Assembly (NCBI GenBank): GCA_016791005.1
Contig: JAEUNY010000067.1
Span: 1 to 64,000 of the forward strand
Length of the DNA stretch: 64,000 nt
Direction of reading: 5' to 3'
Source of the DNA: Zoogloeaceae bacterium
Lineage (GTDB): Bacteria > Pseudomonadota > Gammaproteobacteria > Burkholderiales > Rhodocyclaceae
Below the pieces are notes generated by a model. That model did no database searches and was not told the DNA's origin. It saw only the letters and a list, made by a program, of their open reading frames with translations. This document shows, in pieces, positions 47,701 to 56,830 of the stretch. A program made the translations under genes and the position numbers. Positions within the stretch are counted from its first letter, which is position 1, and each line of letters begins with the position of its first letter.

Positions 47701-49818
47701 TCATGCGGGCGGGGCCGGATCGCGGGTGAAGCCGCCCAGGCGCAGGGCATCCTCCCGGGCGGCCTCGAGGCGGCGGATGAGCAAGAGGTGGGGGTCCGGC
47801 ACCGGGGTCATCTCGTCACCGAAATCCGGTGGTTCGGCTGGGCCAAGATCGATGGCGCTGGCTTGCGCGTCGAGCATTTCCCGAAGATCGGCGCGGGCCA
47901 GGGCGAGCAGGCTGTCGCGGCGGCCGGGATCGAAATCGGCGGCGCGGTAATCCAGGAGAAAACGTACCGAGGCAAGTTGCGCCGCCAGGAGATAGGCGTG
48001 GACCACGGCGCCGTGCAGGGGAGCGAGGGGACGCTGCTGGGCGCGGGGTTCGTCGAGCATGCGGGCGGTAGCCTGGCTGAGGGCGGCAATCGCATCCATG
48101 AACCGTTTGCGGGCCAGCCGGTAGGTCAGGGGGGCCAGGCCTGGTTCGAGGGCGGCATCGATGTAGCCCGCAGCGCATTGCCTCACTCTCCCCAGGAGGA
48201 GCGGCAGACCGCGCCGCTCCCAATGGGGGAGGAGGAAGGAGAAGCCCAGGCCGATGGCGGCGCCTAGCACCGTATCCACCACTCGCTCGACCACCGCGAA
48301 GCCCGCTTCCGGCATCAAGAGATGGAGCTGGAGGAGCGACATCACCCCCGCGGCCGTGGCGGTAACGCGGTAGCGAACCGTGATGAAGGCGTGGGCGACA
48401 GCGGTAGCGACGAAGAGAAAGGGGAGAAGTGCGGCGGGCGATGAAAAGAGCTGAAGCAGAAGGGCCGCCAAGGCGCAGCCCAGGAGATTTCCGATCACCC
48501 GGTCCTTGTGGCGTTGCCGTGTCTGGCTAAAGCTGGGGCGCATCACCACCGCGGTGGTCAGCATGATCCAGTGGCCATGGGCGGCGTAAGGGAGCAGCCG
48601 GCCGAGGATGAAGCCCACCCCCATGGCCGCCGCGAGCCGCAGGGCGAACCGTGGCACTGGCGAGGTGGTGGTGAGTTGGCGCCGGAGGTCCGCGAGTCGC
48701 AGCCGGCGATTGGAGACGAAGGGCCGTAGGGCGGGCTCGTCGGGGAGGGTCACGCCGGGCTCGGTGCGTGCCGCGGCCCGGCCGATGCGGTGGGTACTCT
48801 CCAGACTGTGGAAGAGCTTGATGGCCAAGGCGCGCAGCAAGATGGCGGCGCGGCGGCGGGCGGGATCCTGTCGGTCCCGGTGGTAGACGGCCTCGACGTC
48901 CTCCCGGGTACGGACGCAGCCGGCGCGGCGGGGCGTGGGCGGTGGAATGGGGTGGCCGCGGAAGATGGCGTCGGCGAGGCAGGCCAGGTCCCCGGCGGCA
49001 TCCGTGACGTGACGGCCCATGGCCGTCATCACCGACGTGCCGCCGTAATGGTCGCGCAGCAATTGGCGGTCGGTTTGCGACGCCAGGGTGTGCTCGTAGG
49101 CTTCGAGCAGAGTGATGAGGACCTCCGCGGGACCCCGGGCAGCGGCCGGCTGCAGCCCGGTGAGGAGAAAATCCCGCGCGGTCTGGAGCTTTTCCGCCAG
49201 TACTGCATGCTCTCGCGCCAGGGTCTGGAACACCTGCTCCAGGGGCTGCCTGGGGTCGTAGAACGCAGCCTTGAGACGGAGGTAGCGGGCGAATTCATCC
49301 AGCGCGTCGGCCAGGATCTGCTGGCGGGTGCGCTGGTCGAGGAGCCGCGCCACACTGAGGCCCCAGGCGGTGTATGCGAGGCCCCCCAGGCCAAACAGCA
49401 GGGCGTGCTGCAGGGCCAGCCCCCGGTCCGTTTGGGGAAAGGCCAGGGCGAAGATCGCCGCCAGAACGACGCCGAAGGACAGGGGAATAAGGAGCCGGGT
49501 CCAGGCACTGAGTATCCCCGCCAGTGCGCCGACCCCCACCATCTCGAGCCCGAGGAGCCAGGCGTTGGGCTGGCTCAGGCCGATGAGGAGGGTCACCAAG
49601 GGAGCGAGCAGGAGGGCAGGGAGAAGCTGGGCAAGCTTGTGGCCGCGGGGCGCCGGCATGTCGCTGATGCTCACCACCAGGGCGCCGCTCGACACCGCCG
49701 TAGCGGCACCGTAGCCACCCAGCGCATAGGCTCCGAGGGCCGCCACCATCACCCCGGTGGCACAGGCGACGCCGTTGTAGAACGTATGGGTGAGGAAGAG
49801 GCGGGGCAGGCGGGGCAC
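47701..49818 (-). CDS. FUSC/YccS-family inner-membrane transporter
   Basis: About 705 residues from GTG 49818. The frame is open further upstream to 49938, but that part overlaps the divergent gene's control region and looks non-coding, so the start is uncertain. Two blocks of about six membrane helices (about 15-160 and 385-520) each precede cytoplasmic alpha-helical regions. This is the tandem layout of the fusaric-acid-resistance/aromatic-acid-exporter family, with PLPHWERRGLPLLLGRVRQ after the second block. The substrate is unknown; no membrane-fusion partner lies beside it. Confidence 0.82.
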   Translation of the reverse strand: MPRLPRLFLTHTFYNGVACATGVMVAALGAYALGGYGAATAVSSGALVVSISDMPAPRGHKLAQLLPALLLAPLVTLLIGLSQPNAWLLGLEMVGVGALAGILSAWTRLLIPLSFGVVLAAIFALAFPQTDRGLALQHALLFGLGGLAYTAWGLSVARLLDQRTRQQILADALDEFARYLRLKAAFYDPRQPLEQVFQTLAREHAVLAEKLQTARDFLLTGLQPAAARGPAEVLITLLEAYEHTLASQTDRQLLRDHYGGTSVMTAMGRHVTDAAGDLACLADAIFRGHPIPPPTPRRAGCVRTREDVEAVYHRDRQDPARRRAAILLRALAIKLFHSLESTHRIGRAAARTEPGVTLPDEPALRPFVSNRRLRLADLRRQLTTTSPVPRFALRLAAAMGVGFILGRLLPYAAHGHWIMLTTAVVMRPSFSQTRQRHKDRVIGNLLGCALAALLLQLFSSPAALLPFLFVATAVAHAFITVRYRVTATAAGVMSLLQLHLLMPEAGFAVVERVVDTVLGAAIGLGFSFLLPHWERRGLPLLLGRVRQCAAGYIDAALEPGLAPLTYRLARKRFMDAIAALSQATARMLDEPRAQQRPLAPLHGAVVHAYLLAAQLASVRFLLDYRAADFDPGRRDSLLALARADLREMLDAQASAIDLGPAEPPDFGDEMTPVPDPHLLLIRRLEAAREDALRLGGFTRDPAPPA

Positions 49819-49955
49819 GGGGTGGGGGATCAGGCCTAAAGGGGCTAAGCGTAGCGTGCCGGCCCCGTCTGTGCCATTGGGGCAGGTCCGGATGCTTGGG
49901 GCCGCTCGGCGGGCAGGGCATACTGCCGATCCGACCACGGAAGGATCCTCGGGAA

Positions 49956-50618
49956 GTGACGGCGGTGCGGCAGGAAAGCGGTTTCAATCGTTGGCTACGC
50001 GGCCTGCTGGAGCGGGCAGCGCGGAGCCATCGCCTCGGGCTCGTGAGCGGCCTGCTGGCTGCGCTTGGCACGGCCACGGCGAGTTTTCCGGTGACTGCCG
50101 TGATTGTCGCCGCAACCCTGCTCGCGCCCCGGCGCTGGCGTTGGGTGGCATTGGCGGCGGCCCTGGGGAGCAGCGTGGCGGCCACAGGTCTGGTGGCCGC
50201 CTTCCATTATTTAGGATGGACCTGGGTGCTCGGCCACTTCCCGCAGATCGCCAGCAATCCGACCTGGGCGGAGGTGATGACGTGGGCCGATCGGTACGGC
50301 GCCGTGGCGCTCTTCCTCGTGGCGGTGAGTCCGCTGCCCCAAACGCCGGCCTTGATCGTCCTGGGGGTGGTGCGCCACGACTATCTCGGCGTATTTGCCG
50401 CCATGCTGGCGGGCAAAGCAATCAAATACGGGGTAGTGGGGTGGGCCACCCATTGGTTGCCGACCCGGCTGGAGAATCGCTGGCGGCGCTGGCTCCCGCG
50501 GGCCTGGCGGGATGTGGTGCCCGTCGCCAACGGCAACGGGAATGGAGACAGCCCATCGACCGCAAGGCCAGCGCCGGCCGACGACCTCAGGCAGAAGGCC
50601 GTCCCACGCCAACGTTGA
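49956..50618 (+). CDS. VTT/DedA-like (YqaA-type) membrane protein
   Basis: About 220 residues from GTG 49956; GTG 49965 is also possible, with GGGAA upstream. Hydrophobic segments at about 30-50, 55-80 and 115-160 surround LFLVAVSPLPQTPALIVLGV and KAIKYGVVGWATHW, the SNARE-associated (VTT) domain pattern with its conserved Pro and Gly. The C terminus is a charged, low-complexity tail. DedA relatives handle lipid-carrier flipping and membrane stress; the exact role is unknown. It is divergent from the FUSC gene and convergent with the antiporter. Confidence 0.7.
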   Translation: MTAVRQESGFNRWLRGLLERAARSHRLGLVSGLLAALGTATASFPVTAVIVAATLLAPRRWRWVALAAALGSSVAATGLVAAFHYLGWTWVLGHFPQIASNPTWAEVMTWADRYGAVALFLVAVSPLPQTPALIVLGVVRHDYLGVFAAMLAGKAIKYGVVGWATHWLPTRLENRWRRWLPRAWRDVVPVANGNGNGDSPSTARPAPADDLRQKAVPRQR

Positions 50619-50631
50619 GGGATGACCCGCC

Positions 50632-52407
50632 TCAGACGGGGGGCGAAGCCGGGGTGGCGGCCGGGTCGTCCTGGTCGAAGAGGCTGCGCAGTTCGTCGCG
50701 GGCCTGCTGGATGGTGGCCACCAGGCGCGCCTCGTCCTGGTACACCGCGTGTTGCCGGCGCAGGGCGTCCACGTCGTGCTCTGCGAAGCGGTGCACCGTG
50801 GTGGCGATGTCATCCGCGGAATGACCGAGGCTGGCGAGCAGACTCTCCACCATGGCGAGGCTGGTATGCCAGGTCTCCCGGAAGGGCAGGCTCACGCCGA
50901 GGTCCATGAGCTTGTAGGCATGAAAGCGGTTGCGCGCCCGGGCGATGATCATCAGCTTGGGATATTGGCGGCGGAGCAGGGCGGCGGTTTTCACCGAGGC
51001 GTCCACGTCGTCGATGGCGAGCACGAACACCCGGGCGTGGCCCACCCCTGCGGCCTCCAGAAGATCCAGGCGGGAGGCGTCGCCAAAATACACCTCGTTA
51101 CCGAAGCGGCGCACGAAATCCACCTGCTGGGGATCGGCTTCGAGGACGGTGAAGGGAATGCGCCGGACCGTGAGCACCCGTGCCACGATCTGGCCGACGC
51201 GCCCAAACCCTGCGATGACCACCGGGTGCCCGGCGTCCTCCATGGGGTCGTAGGGCCGGGGTGCGCGGCGATCCAGGCGGGGCGCGAGCCACTTCTCCTC
51301 GATCAGGAAAACCAGGGGCCACAGCAGCATCGAGAGGGTGACCGCTACGGTGAGGAAGTCCAGAGTCGCCGCGTTCATGACCGCTTCCTGGCGGGCGAGC
51401 TGAAAGACCACGAAGGCGAATTCGCCCCCCTGGGCGAGGGCGATGGCCAGTTTGCGCGCACTCGATGCAGGACGCCCCGCCAGGCGGGCGAGAATGAAAA
51501 TGACCAGCAGCTTGACCGCCAGGATGGCTCCGGCCAAGGCCGCCACCCCGCCTGGATTGTCGCGAATCTGCCCGAGGTTGGCGCCCATGCCCACCGCCAT
51601 GAAGAAGACCCCGAGGAGCAGGCCCTTGAAGGGCTCGAGGTCCGCCTCCAGCTCATGGCGGAACTCGGAATCGGCCAGCACGACGCCGGCGAGGAAGGCG
51701 CCGAGTGACGCCGAGAGCCCGACGGCCTCCATGAGCAGGGTGGTGGCGATCACCACCAGCAGGGCCGCTGCGGTGAAAGTTTCCCGGCTCCCCAGGGTCG
51801 CAATCCAGGTAAAAATGGGCCGGATGAAGAGGCGCCCGGCGAGAATCACCCCGCCGATGGCAGCAAGGGCCGCCACCACCTCCACCAGATCGACCTCCGG
51901 GCGGCCATGGCCCAGCAGGGGCAACAGGGCGAGGATGGGGATCACCGCCATGTCCTGGAAGAGCAGGATGGCGAAGGCGTCCCGGCCGTGGCGATCCGCG
52001 AGCTGGCCGCGTTCGGCCAGGGTCTGGAGCACCATCGCGGTGGAAGACATGGCGATGGCAAATCCGATCACCGTGGCGGTCTGCCAGCGTTGGCCCAGGG
52101 CGAGCACCAGACCGGCCACCACCACCGCCGTCAGGCCCACCTGGAGCGTCCCGAGGCCGAAGATGGGGCGGCGCAAGACCCACAGGCGGGAGGGGCGAAG
52201 CTCCAGGCCGATCACGAAGAGCAGCAGGATGACGCCAAACTCCCCGAAATGCAGAATCGCTTCCACATCCTGGATGAGGCCCAGCCCCCAGGGGCCGAGC
52301 CCCACGCCGGCGAGCAGATAACCCAGCACGGCGCCCAGGCCAAGGCGCTTGGCCAGGGGCACGAGGAGCACCGCACCACAAAGAAGGAGAGCGGTTTGCA
52401 GCAGCAT
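50632..52407 (-). CDS. KefB/KefC-type cation:proton antiporter (CPA2) with TrkA-N domain
   Basis: ATG 52407 (MLLQTALLLCGAVLLVPLAKRLGLG) gives 591 residues. An upstream 20-residue extension is spurious. About 12 membrane helices (1-380) include the ion-binding motif FVIGLELRPSRLW and GAFLAGVVLADSEFRHELEADLEPFKGLLLGVFF. The C-terminal RCK/TrkA-N Rossmann domain (about 400-530) has VIAGFGRVGQIVARVL and LEADPQQVDFVRRFGNEVYFGDASR, implying nucleotide or glutathione-type regulation of K+ efflux. No KefF/KefG ancillary gene is adjacent. Confidence 0.9.
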   Translation of the reverse strand: MLLQTALLLCGAVLLVPLAKRLGLGAVLGYLLAGVGLGPWGLGLIQDVEAILHFGEFGVILLLFVIGLELRPSRLWVLRRPIFGLGTLQVGLTAVVVAGLVLALGQRWQTATVIGFAIAMSSTAMVLQTLAERGQLADRHGRDAFAILLFQDMAVIPILALLPLLGHGRPEVDLVEVVAALAAIGGVILAGRLFIRPIFTWIATLGSRETFTAAALLVVIATTLLMEAVGLSASLGAFLAGVVLADSEFRHELEADLEPFKGLLLGVFFMAVGMGANLGQIRDNPGGVAALAGAILAVKLLVIFILARLAGRPASSARKLAIALAQGGEFAFVVFQLARQEAVMNAATLDFLTVAVTLSMLLWPLVFLIEEKWLAPRLDRRAPRPYDPMEDAGHPVVIAGFGRVGQIVARVLTVRRIPFTVLEADPQQVDFVRRFGNEVYFGDASRLDLLEAAGVGHARVFVLAIDDVDASVKTAALLRRQYPKLMIIARARNRFHAYKLMDLGVSLPFRETWHTSLAMVESLLASLGHSADDIATTVHRFAEHDVDALRRQHAVYQDEARLVATIQQARDELRSLFDQDDPAATPASPPV

Positions 52408-52504
52408 GGCAGCGGGTCCGGCCGGGAGGGGGCACCCATGGTGGCGCGGCGGGCCGCGGCCGGTCAAGGCGGGCCCGTCGGCCGGGCACCTGCCTCGAGG
52501 AGGC

Positions 52505-53011
52505 TCAGCGGACCCAGAGGAGTTGCTGCGCGATCCAACCCTTGTTGCCCACCTCGTCCCGCACCTCGACCCAGCCTTTGCGCTGACTCAGAACCTGGAA
52601 GGCGTAGTACTTCTTGACTGGACTGAGGGCGGTAGTGGGGGCGTTACGGCGGGGCGCGCTACGCACCCGGGCGGTGGTGGATTTGACCACTGCGCAGCGG
52701 AGTTTGGGGGAGGTGAGATTGCGGTGGATCCAATGGGTGTCACCGTCCACATCCCGCACCCGCTGCCACCTGCCTTGGCTTCCCAGGGCTTGAAAGGGCA
52801 TGAATTTGAACACTTCCCAGGTGACCGGGAAGCGTGTACCCGGGCCTTGCCGAAGCTTGGCCTCCGGCGCCTTGACGCACAGGGCGACGGCAGGGCCCGT
52901 GGCCAAGCTGGTCACCGTCGCGAGGGCCGCGGCGCGCAGCCAGCGACGGGTCAAAAAGTGGGGGGAGGTGGCGTGAAACACGAAGCGCGCTTCGCCGGCG
53001 AATTCACCCAT
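52505..53011 (-). CDS. Exported bacterial SH3-domain protein
   Basis: A 168-residue protein with an N-terminal hydrophobic export signal (about 22-45, LRAAALATVTSLATGPAVALC) followed by two SH3-like modules. The first is about 46-105 (APEAKLRQGPGTRFPVTWEVFKFMP, WQRVRDVDGDTHWIHRNL) and the second about 107-168 (TTARVRSAPRRNAP, WVEVRDEVGNKGWIAQQLLW). Such domains usually bind peptidoglycan or proteins in the periplasm. AAGGAA precedes the ATG by six bases. Confidence 0.85.
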   Translation of the reverse strand: MGEFAGEARFVFHATSPHFLTRRWLRAAALATVTSLATGPAVALCVKAPEAKLRQGPGTRFPVTWEVFKFMPFQALGSQGRWQRVRDVDGDTHWIHRNLTSPKLRCAVVKSTTARVRSAPRRNAPTTALSPVKKYYAFQVLSQRKGWVEVRDEVGNKGWIAQQLLWVR

Positions 53012-53056
53012 CAGGATTTCCTTTCAGTGTGTTCGAGGTCGATGCTTGCCGATTCT

Positions 53057-53085
53057 TGCATAATCGATGGAGATCGCCCAAGCAA
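53057..53085 (-). promoter_or_regulatory. Sigma-70-type promoter of the SH3-domain gene
   Basis: On the minus strand TTGCTT (53085-53080) and TATGCA (53062-53057) are separated by 17 bases and lie about 45 bases before the ATG at 53011. The remainder of the 158-base gap to eutC holds no gene. Confidence 0.5.
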
Positions 53086-53169
53086 AAATGGCCGCTTCGC
53101 AGTTTGGGCTGTAGCTTCGATGGTGGGTCGGGGGCGGTTCCTGGTCGATCTGGCGAGTGCGGTGGGGGG

Positions 53170-53949
53170 CTAATCCACTGGGTCGGCGGGGGGAGGTGGA
53201 AGGAGATCCAGGGAGGGGCTGTCGTCCTTGAGCCTCACCCCCGTGGCGTCCAGGCGGGTCGCGGCGTCGCACAACCAGGCGAGCCGGCGTGCCGCTTCCG
53301 GGTAGGACAGGCCTCCTGGGCGGATGTTGGACAGGCAGTTGCGTTCCGCGTCCACCCGGCCGACCCGAGGGTGGCGCGTGAGGTAGATGCCCAGGCTGTC
53401 CGGCGAACTCAGGCCCGGCCGCTCCCCGATCAGGACCGCCACCATGGGCGAACCCAGCCGCTCGCCAATCTCGTCGCCGAGAGCGACCCGGCATTGGGTG
53501 GCAATGACCAGCGGGCCGAGGCGCCAACCGGGAGAGCGGGTTTCCTGAAAGCGGGCCAGGAGAGGGGCCGCGTGGCGTGCCACGGCGAGGGAGGAGAGCC
53601 CATCGCCCACCACGACGAGGAGGTCGTAGGGCGCCGGGTGGGTGTTGTCGAGGCGGTCGACACTGGCCTCGTCGAGCCGGCGCCCCAGATCGGGCCGCAT
53701 CAGGTAGGTGGGGCGGTCGGGGGCCGCGCTTGTGACCGTGAGCACCGGAAGCCCCAGGGGCGCCAGGGCCCGTTCCAGTGCCTCGACATCGAGGGGGGCG
53801 TGGACGGCGTCCCGCGCCTGCGCGTGGGCGATGCCGAAGCGCAGCACCTCGCCCGTCGGCAGGCTGTGGCCGGCCCGGCCGAGGGCGATGCGGGCCGGCG
53901 TCAGGCGACGCAGGGCGATCCAGGGGTCGGGGCGCAACGGGCGGTTCAT
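53170..53949 (-). CDS. eutC: Ethanolamine ammonia-lyase small subunit
   Basis: ATG 53949 (MNRPLRPDPWIALRRLTPARIALGRAG) overlaps the eutB stop by four bases and gives 259 residues. Longer and alternative frames are antisense or spurious. EutC binds the adenosylcobalamin tail at the EutB interface. Landmarks are YLMRPDLGRRLD, YDLLVVVGDGLSSLAVARHA, RVALGDEIGERLG and AERNCLSNIRPGGLSYPEAA. Microcompartment shell and reactivase (eutA) genes are absent from the window. Confidence 0.94.
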   Translation of the reverse strand: MNRPLRPDPWIALRRLTPARIALGRAGHSLPTGEVLRFGIAHAQARDAVHAPLDVEALERALAPLGLPVLTVTSAAPDRPTYLMRPDLGRRLDEASVDRLDNTHPAPYDLLVVVGDGLSSLAVARHAAPLLARFQETRSPGWRLGPLVIATQCRVALGDEIGERLGSPMVAVLIGERPGLSSPDSLGIYLTRHPRVGRVDAERNCLSNIRPGGLSYPEAARRLAWLCDAATRLDATGVRLKDDSPSLDLLPPPPADPVD

Positions 53950-55349
53950 GGCGTCTCTCCGGTGAGATCTTTGAGCGCGGCGGCCAGCGCGGGGGGCGGA
54001 AGGCCAAGCAGACGGCCCCCCGTCGCGGTGATGCCGAAGCGTTCCAGCCAGGCCTCGAATTCCGGTGCCGGTCGGAGATTGAGCAGGTCCCGCAGGTAGA
54101 GCGCGTCGTGGAAGGAGGTGCTCTGGTAGTTGAGCATGACGTCGTCGGCGCCCGGGACGCCCATGATGAACGTCACGCCGGCCGTTCCCAGCAGGGTGAG
54201 GAGGGTATCCATGTCGTCCTGGTCCGCCTCGGCGTGGTTGGTGTAGCAGATGTCGCAGCCGAGGGGTACGCCGAGTAGCTTGCCGCAAAAGTGGTCTTCA
54301 AGCCCCGCGCGGATGATCTGCTTGCCATCGAAGAGGTACTCCGGGCCGATGAAGCCCACCACGGTGTTGGCGAGGAGAGGCTGGAAATGGCGGGCCACCG
54401 CATAGGCGCGGGCTTCGCAGGTCTGTTGGTCCACGCCGTGATGGGCCTGGGCGGAGAGCGCGGAGCCCTGGCCGGTCTCAAAATACATCACGTTCTGGCC
54501 CAGGGTGCCGCGGCCCAGGGACAAGGCGGCCGCGTGGGCTTCGTGGAGGACGGCGAGGTCGATGCCGAAAGCCCGGTTGGCGGCCTCGGTGCCCGCGATC
54601 GACTGGAAGACCAGATCCACCGGGGCCCCTTGTTCGATGGCCCGCAGGGTGGTGGTGACGTGGGTGAGGACGCAGGTTTGGGTGGGGATGTCGAATCGCT
54701 GGCGGACATCGTCGAGGCGCTGGAGGAGGTCAACGATGGCGGCGACGCTGTCTCCCGCCGGATTGACGCCGATCACGGCGTCACCGCAGCCGTAGAGCAG
54801 GCCGTCGAGGAGGGAGGCGGCAATCCCCTTGGGGTCGTCCGTCGGGTGATTGGGCTGCAGGCGCACGGCCAGGCGGCCCGGCAGGCCGAGGGTGTTGCGA
54901 AAATGGGTGATCACCCGGCATTTGCGGGCGACGTCGATGAGGTCCTGATGCCGCATGAGCTTGCTCACGGCGGCCACCATTTCCGGGGTCAGGCCCGGGG
55001 CCAGGGCGGCCAGGGTGGCGGTATCGGTGGTGTCGTCGAGCAGCCACTCCCGAAACTCGCCCACCGTGAGCGAGGCGACCACCGAGAAGGCCGATGCATC
55101 GTGAGCGTCGACGATGAGGCGGGTGATTTCGTCGGTCTCGTAGGGGATGAGGGGTTCTGCGAGGAAGGTCCGCAGGGGCACATCCGCCAGGGCCAGCCGG
55201 GCGGCCATTCGTTCGACCGCGGTACCTGCGGCGAGCCCGGCCAACTGATCGCCGGAACGCAGGGGTGAGGCCCGGGCGAGCAGGGTGCGCAGGTCCGGAA
55301 ATACATGGCGAGTGGCGTCAATCGTGGCCGCATAGCCCATGGGAGGCAC
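53946..55349 (-). CDS. eutB: Ethanolamine ammonia-lyase large subunit
   Basis: The 467-residue B12-dependent catalytic subunit converts ethanolamine to acetaldehyde and ammonia. Landmarks are LQPNHPTDDPKGIAASLLDGLLYGCGDAVIGVNPAGDS (substrate-binding barrel), VLTHVTTTLRAIEQGAPVDLVFQSIAGTEAAN, GLEDHFCGKLLGVPLGCDICYTNHAEADQDDM and FIMGVPGADDVMLNYQSTS. GGAGGT precedes the ATG. As a simple eutBC pair it probably serves nitrogen or carbon scavenging. It is divergent from the uracil operon across 236 bases. I see no cobalamin riboswitch upstream. Confidence 0.96.
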   Translation of the reverse strand: MPPMGYAATIDATRHVFPDLRTLLARASPLRSGDQLAGLAAGTAVERMAARLALADVPLRTFLAEPLIPYETDEITRLIVDAHDASAFSVVASLTVGEFREWLLDDTTDTATLAALAPGLTPEMVAAVSKLMRHQDLIDVARKCRVITHFRNTLGLPGRLAVRLQPNHPTDDPKGIAASLLDGLLYGCGDAVIGVNPAGDSVAAIVDLLQRLDDVRQRFDIPTQTCVLTHVTTTLRAIEQGAPVDLVFQSIAGTEAANRAFGIDLAVLHEAHAAALSLGRGTLGQNVMYFETGQGSALSAQAHHGVDQQTCEARAYAVARHFQPLLANTVVGFIGPEYLFDGKQIIRAGLEDHFCGKLLGVPLGCDICYTNHAEADQDDMDTLLTLLGTAGVTFIMGVPGADDVMLNYQSTSFHDALYLRDLLNLRPAPEFEAWLERFGITATGGRLLGLPPPALAAALKDLTGETP

Positions 55350-55552
55350 CTCCGTGCGCGGTATTTTGTCGACGGGGGTGGCTGAAACCCTGTCGGAAAA
55401 ATTTCCATTCAGCTTAGCACTGGGGGAGGACCCTGGTTCAGCGCACCACCGGGGCGCGGGCGTAAGGCCTTGTGCGCATTGGTGGTGCGGGAAATCGGGG
55501 GATTTGCGGGGCGTGGCGGGACTCGACCTGGCATGGAAATGGCTTGTAAAAA

Positions 55553-55570
55553 CCTGACCAAATAGTCAGG
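55553..55570. promoter_or_regulatory. RutR-like operator palindrome before the uracil-catabolism operon
   Basis: CCTGACCAAATAGTCAGG is a perfect 6-bp inverted repeat with a 6-base centre. Its core 55554-55569 matches the RutR consensus TTGACCANNTGGTCAA at 11 of 14 defined positions. It ends 15 bases before the ATG of urc1 and overlaps the probable transcription start. A candidate -35 TCGACC (about 55534-55539) and -10 TGTAAA (about 55545-55550) lie just upstream. The operon itself encodes a RutR-like repressor, so autoregulated, uracil-relieved repression is the likely logic. It could also affect the divergent eutBC. Confidence 0.72.
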
Positions 55571-55585
55571 ATTCAGGAGCGGGCC

Positions 55586-56830
55586 ATGGCTTCCCACATC
55601 GTTCTCACTTCCCATCCCCGGGGCCCGGGCGCCCAAGCCATGCCGCCGGTTCGTTGGGGCGCGCCCAGCGTCGCGGAGCGGGGGCCCCTGGTGGCCGGCT
55701 TGGCCACGCCTGGCATGCGCAATGTGATCGGAACCCACTCTGGGGCATATTCGGTCTATCGGGCCCTGGCGGTGGCGGCGGGGAACCTGCGCGGGGATCA
55801 CCGGCCGGATCTCACCAACACGGTGCCTGCGGCGGCCATCGGGCCCCATGCCCAATGGTGCGACCCGCAAAAGATCGTTTCCCTGGACCCTTGGGGGCAT
55901 CGGGTCGCCGAGGCCTTTGCCGCGGAGATTGCGGCGGGGCTGGATATTCGCCCCACCATCGCCGTCACCAAGGCCCACATCAACATGCCCGAGCTACGTG
56001 ACGCGATCCTGGCGGGACGTTTGCAGCCGGATGGCGAGATCTTGTTCGAAAACGGCGACGTGCGGGTGACCAAGGCGGCGGTCGATCCCGTCTGGCATCT
56101 GCCGGGTGTCGCGGCCCGGTTCGGCATTTCGGAGCGGGCCCTGCGCCGCGCGCTGTTCGAGCAGACGGGAGGCATGTTCCCGGAACTGGTGACGCGGCCG
56201 GATCTGAAGGTCTTCCTCCCTCCCATCGGGGGCATGACTCTGTACTTCTTCGGCGACGTGGAGAAGCTCGGGCAGCCGTCCACCCGGGTGGCCTGCAGGG
56301 TGCATGACGAATGCAATGGATCGGATGTGTTCGGGTCAGACATCTGCACCTGCCGCCCGTATCTGGCCCACGGCATCGAGATCTGCGTCGAGATGGCCCA
56401 GCAGGGCGGCGTGGGGCTGGTGGTGTACAACCGCAAGGAAGGACGGGCCCTTGGCGAGGTGACCAAGTTCCTCGTCTACAACGCTCGCAAGCGCCAGCGC
56501 GGTGGCGACAGGGCGGAAACCTATTTTGCCCGCACCGAATGCGTGGCTGGAGTGCAGGACATGCGTTTTCAGGAATTGATGCCGGACGTCTTCCATTGGC
56601 TGGGCATCACCCGTATCGACCGCTGGGCGTCCATGAGCAACATGAAGCACGGCGCCCTGACCGCGGCAGGAATCGAGGTGGTAGAGCGGGTGGCGATCCC
56701 CGATGAGCTGATTCCGGCCGATGCGCGGGTGGAAATGGACGCCAAGGTGGCCGCGGGCTACTTCAGCACCGATGTGGCACCGGCGGCGGCCGAGCTGGCC
56801 CGGGCCAAGGGGCGGAGCCTGCACGCATGA
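55586..56830 (+). CDS. URC1-type GTP-cyclohydrolase-II homologue of the uracil catabolic (URC) pathway
   Basis: A 414-residue protein whose C-terminal half (about 205-400) is GTP-cyclohydrolase-II-like. The zinc ligands Cys243, Cys254 and Cys256 (DECNGSDVFGSDICTC) keep the C-x10-C-x-C spacing, then YNRKEGRALGEVTKFLVYNAR and MKHGALTAAGIEVVERVAIP parallel RibA. About 200 extra N-terminal residues and the altered nucleotide loop separate it from RibA and match URC1, required in fungi and many bacteria to degrade uracil after ribosylation. The exact reaction is not firmly settled. AGGAG lies seven bases before the ATG. It overlaps the DUF1688 gene by four bases. Confidence 0.88.
   Translation: MASHIVLTSHPRGPGAQAMPPVRWGAPSVAERGPLVAGLATPGMRNVIGTHSGAYSVYRALAVAAGNLRGDHRPDLTNTVPAAAIGPHAQWCDPQKIVSLDPWGHRVAEAFAAEIAAGLDIRPTIAVTKAHINMPELRDAILAGRLQPDGEILFENGDVRVTKAAVDPVWHLPGVAARFGISERALRRALFEQTGGMFPELVTRPDLKVFLPPIGGMTLYFFGDVEKLGQPSTRVACRVHDECNGSDVFGSDICTCRPYLAHGIEICVEMAQQGGVGLVVYNRKEGRALGEVTKFLVYNARKRQRGGDRAETYFARTECVAGVQDMRFQELMPDVFHWLGITRIDRWASMSNMKHGALTAAGIEVVERVAIPDELIPADARVEMDAKVAAGYFSTDVAPAAAELARAKGRSLHA

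Noticed and set aside
48790..49839. 349-codon open frame on the plus strand
   Set aside because: Antisense of the FUSC gene, with no motif; the real frame has membrane helices in the right pattern.
53029..54099. 356-codon plus-strand frame over eutC
   Set aside because: Shadow of eutC and the SH3 promoter region; EutC motifs are clear on the other strand.
55350..55585. Possible cobalamin riboswitch ahead of eutB
   Set aside because: I looked for the B12-box (GCCACTG-type) and the long folded leader, but the gap shows only a Shine-Dalgarno and the RutR-like palindrome.
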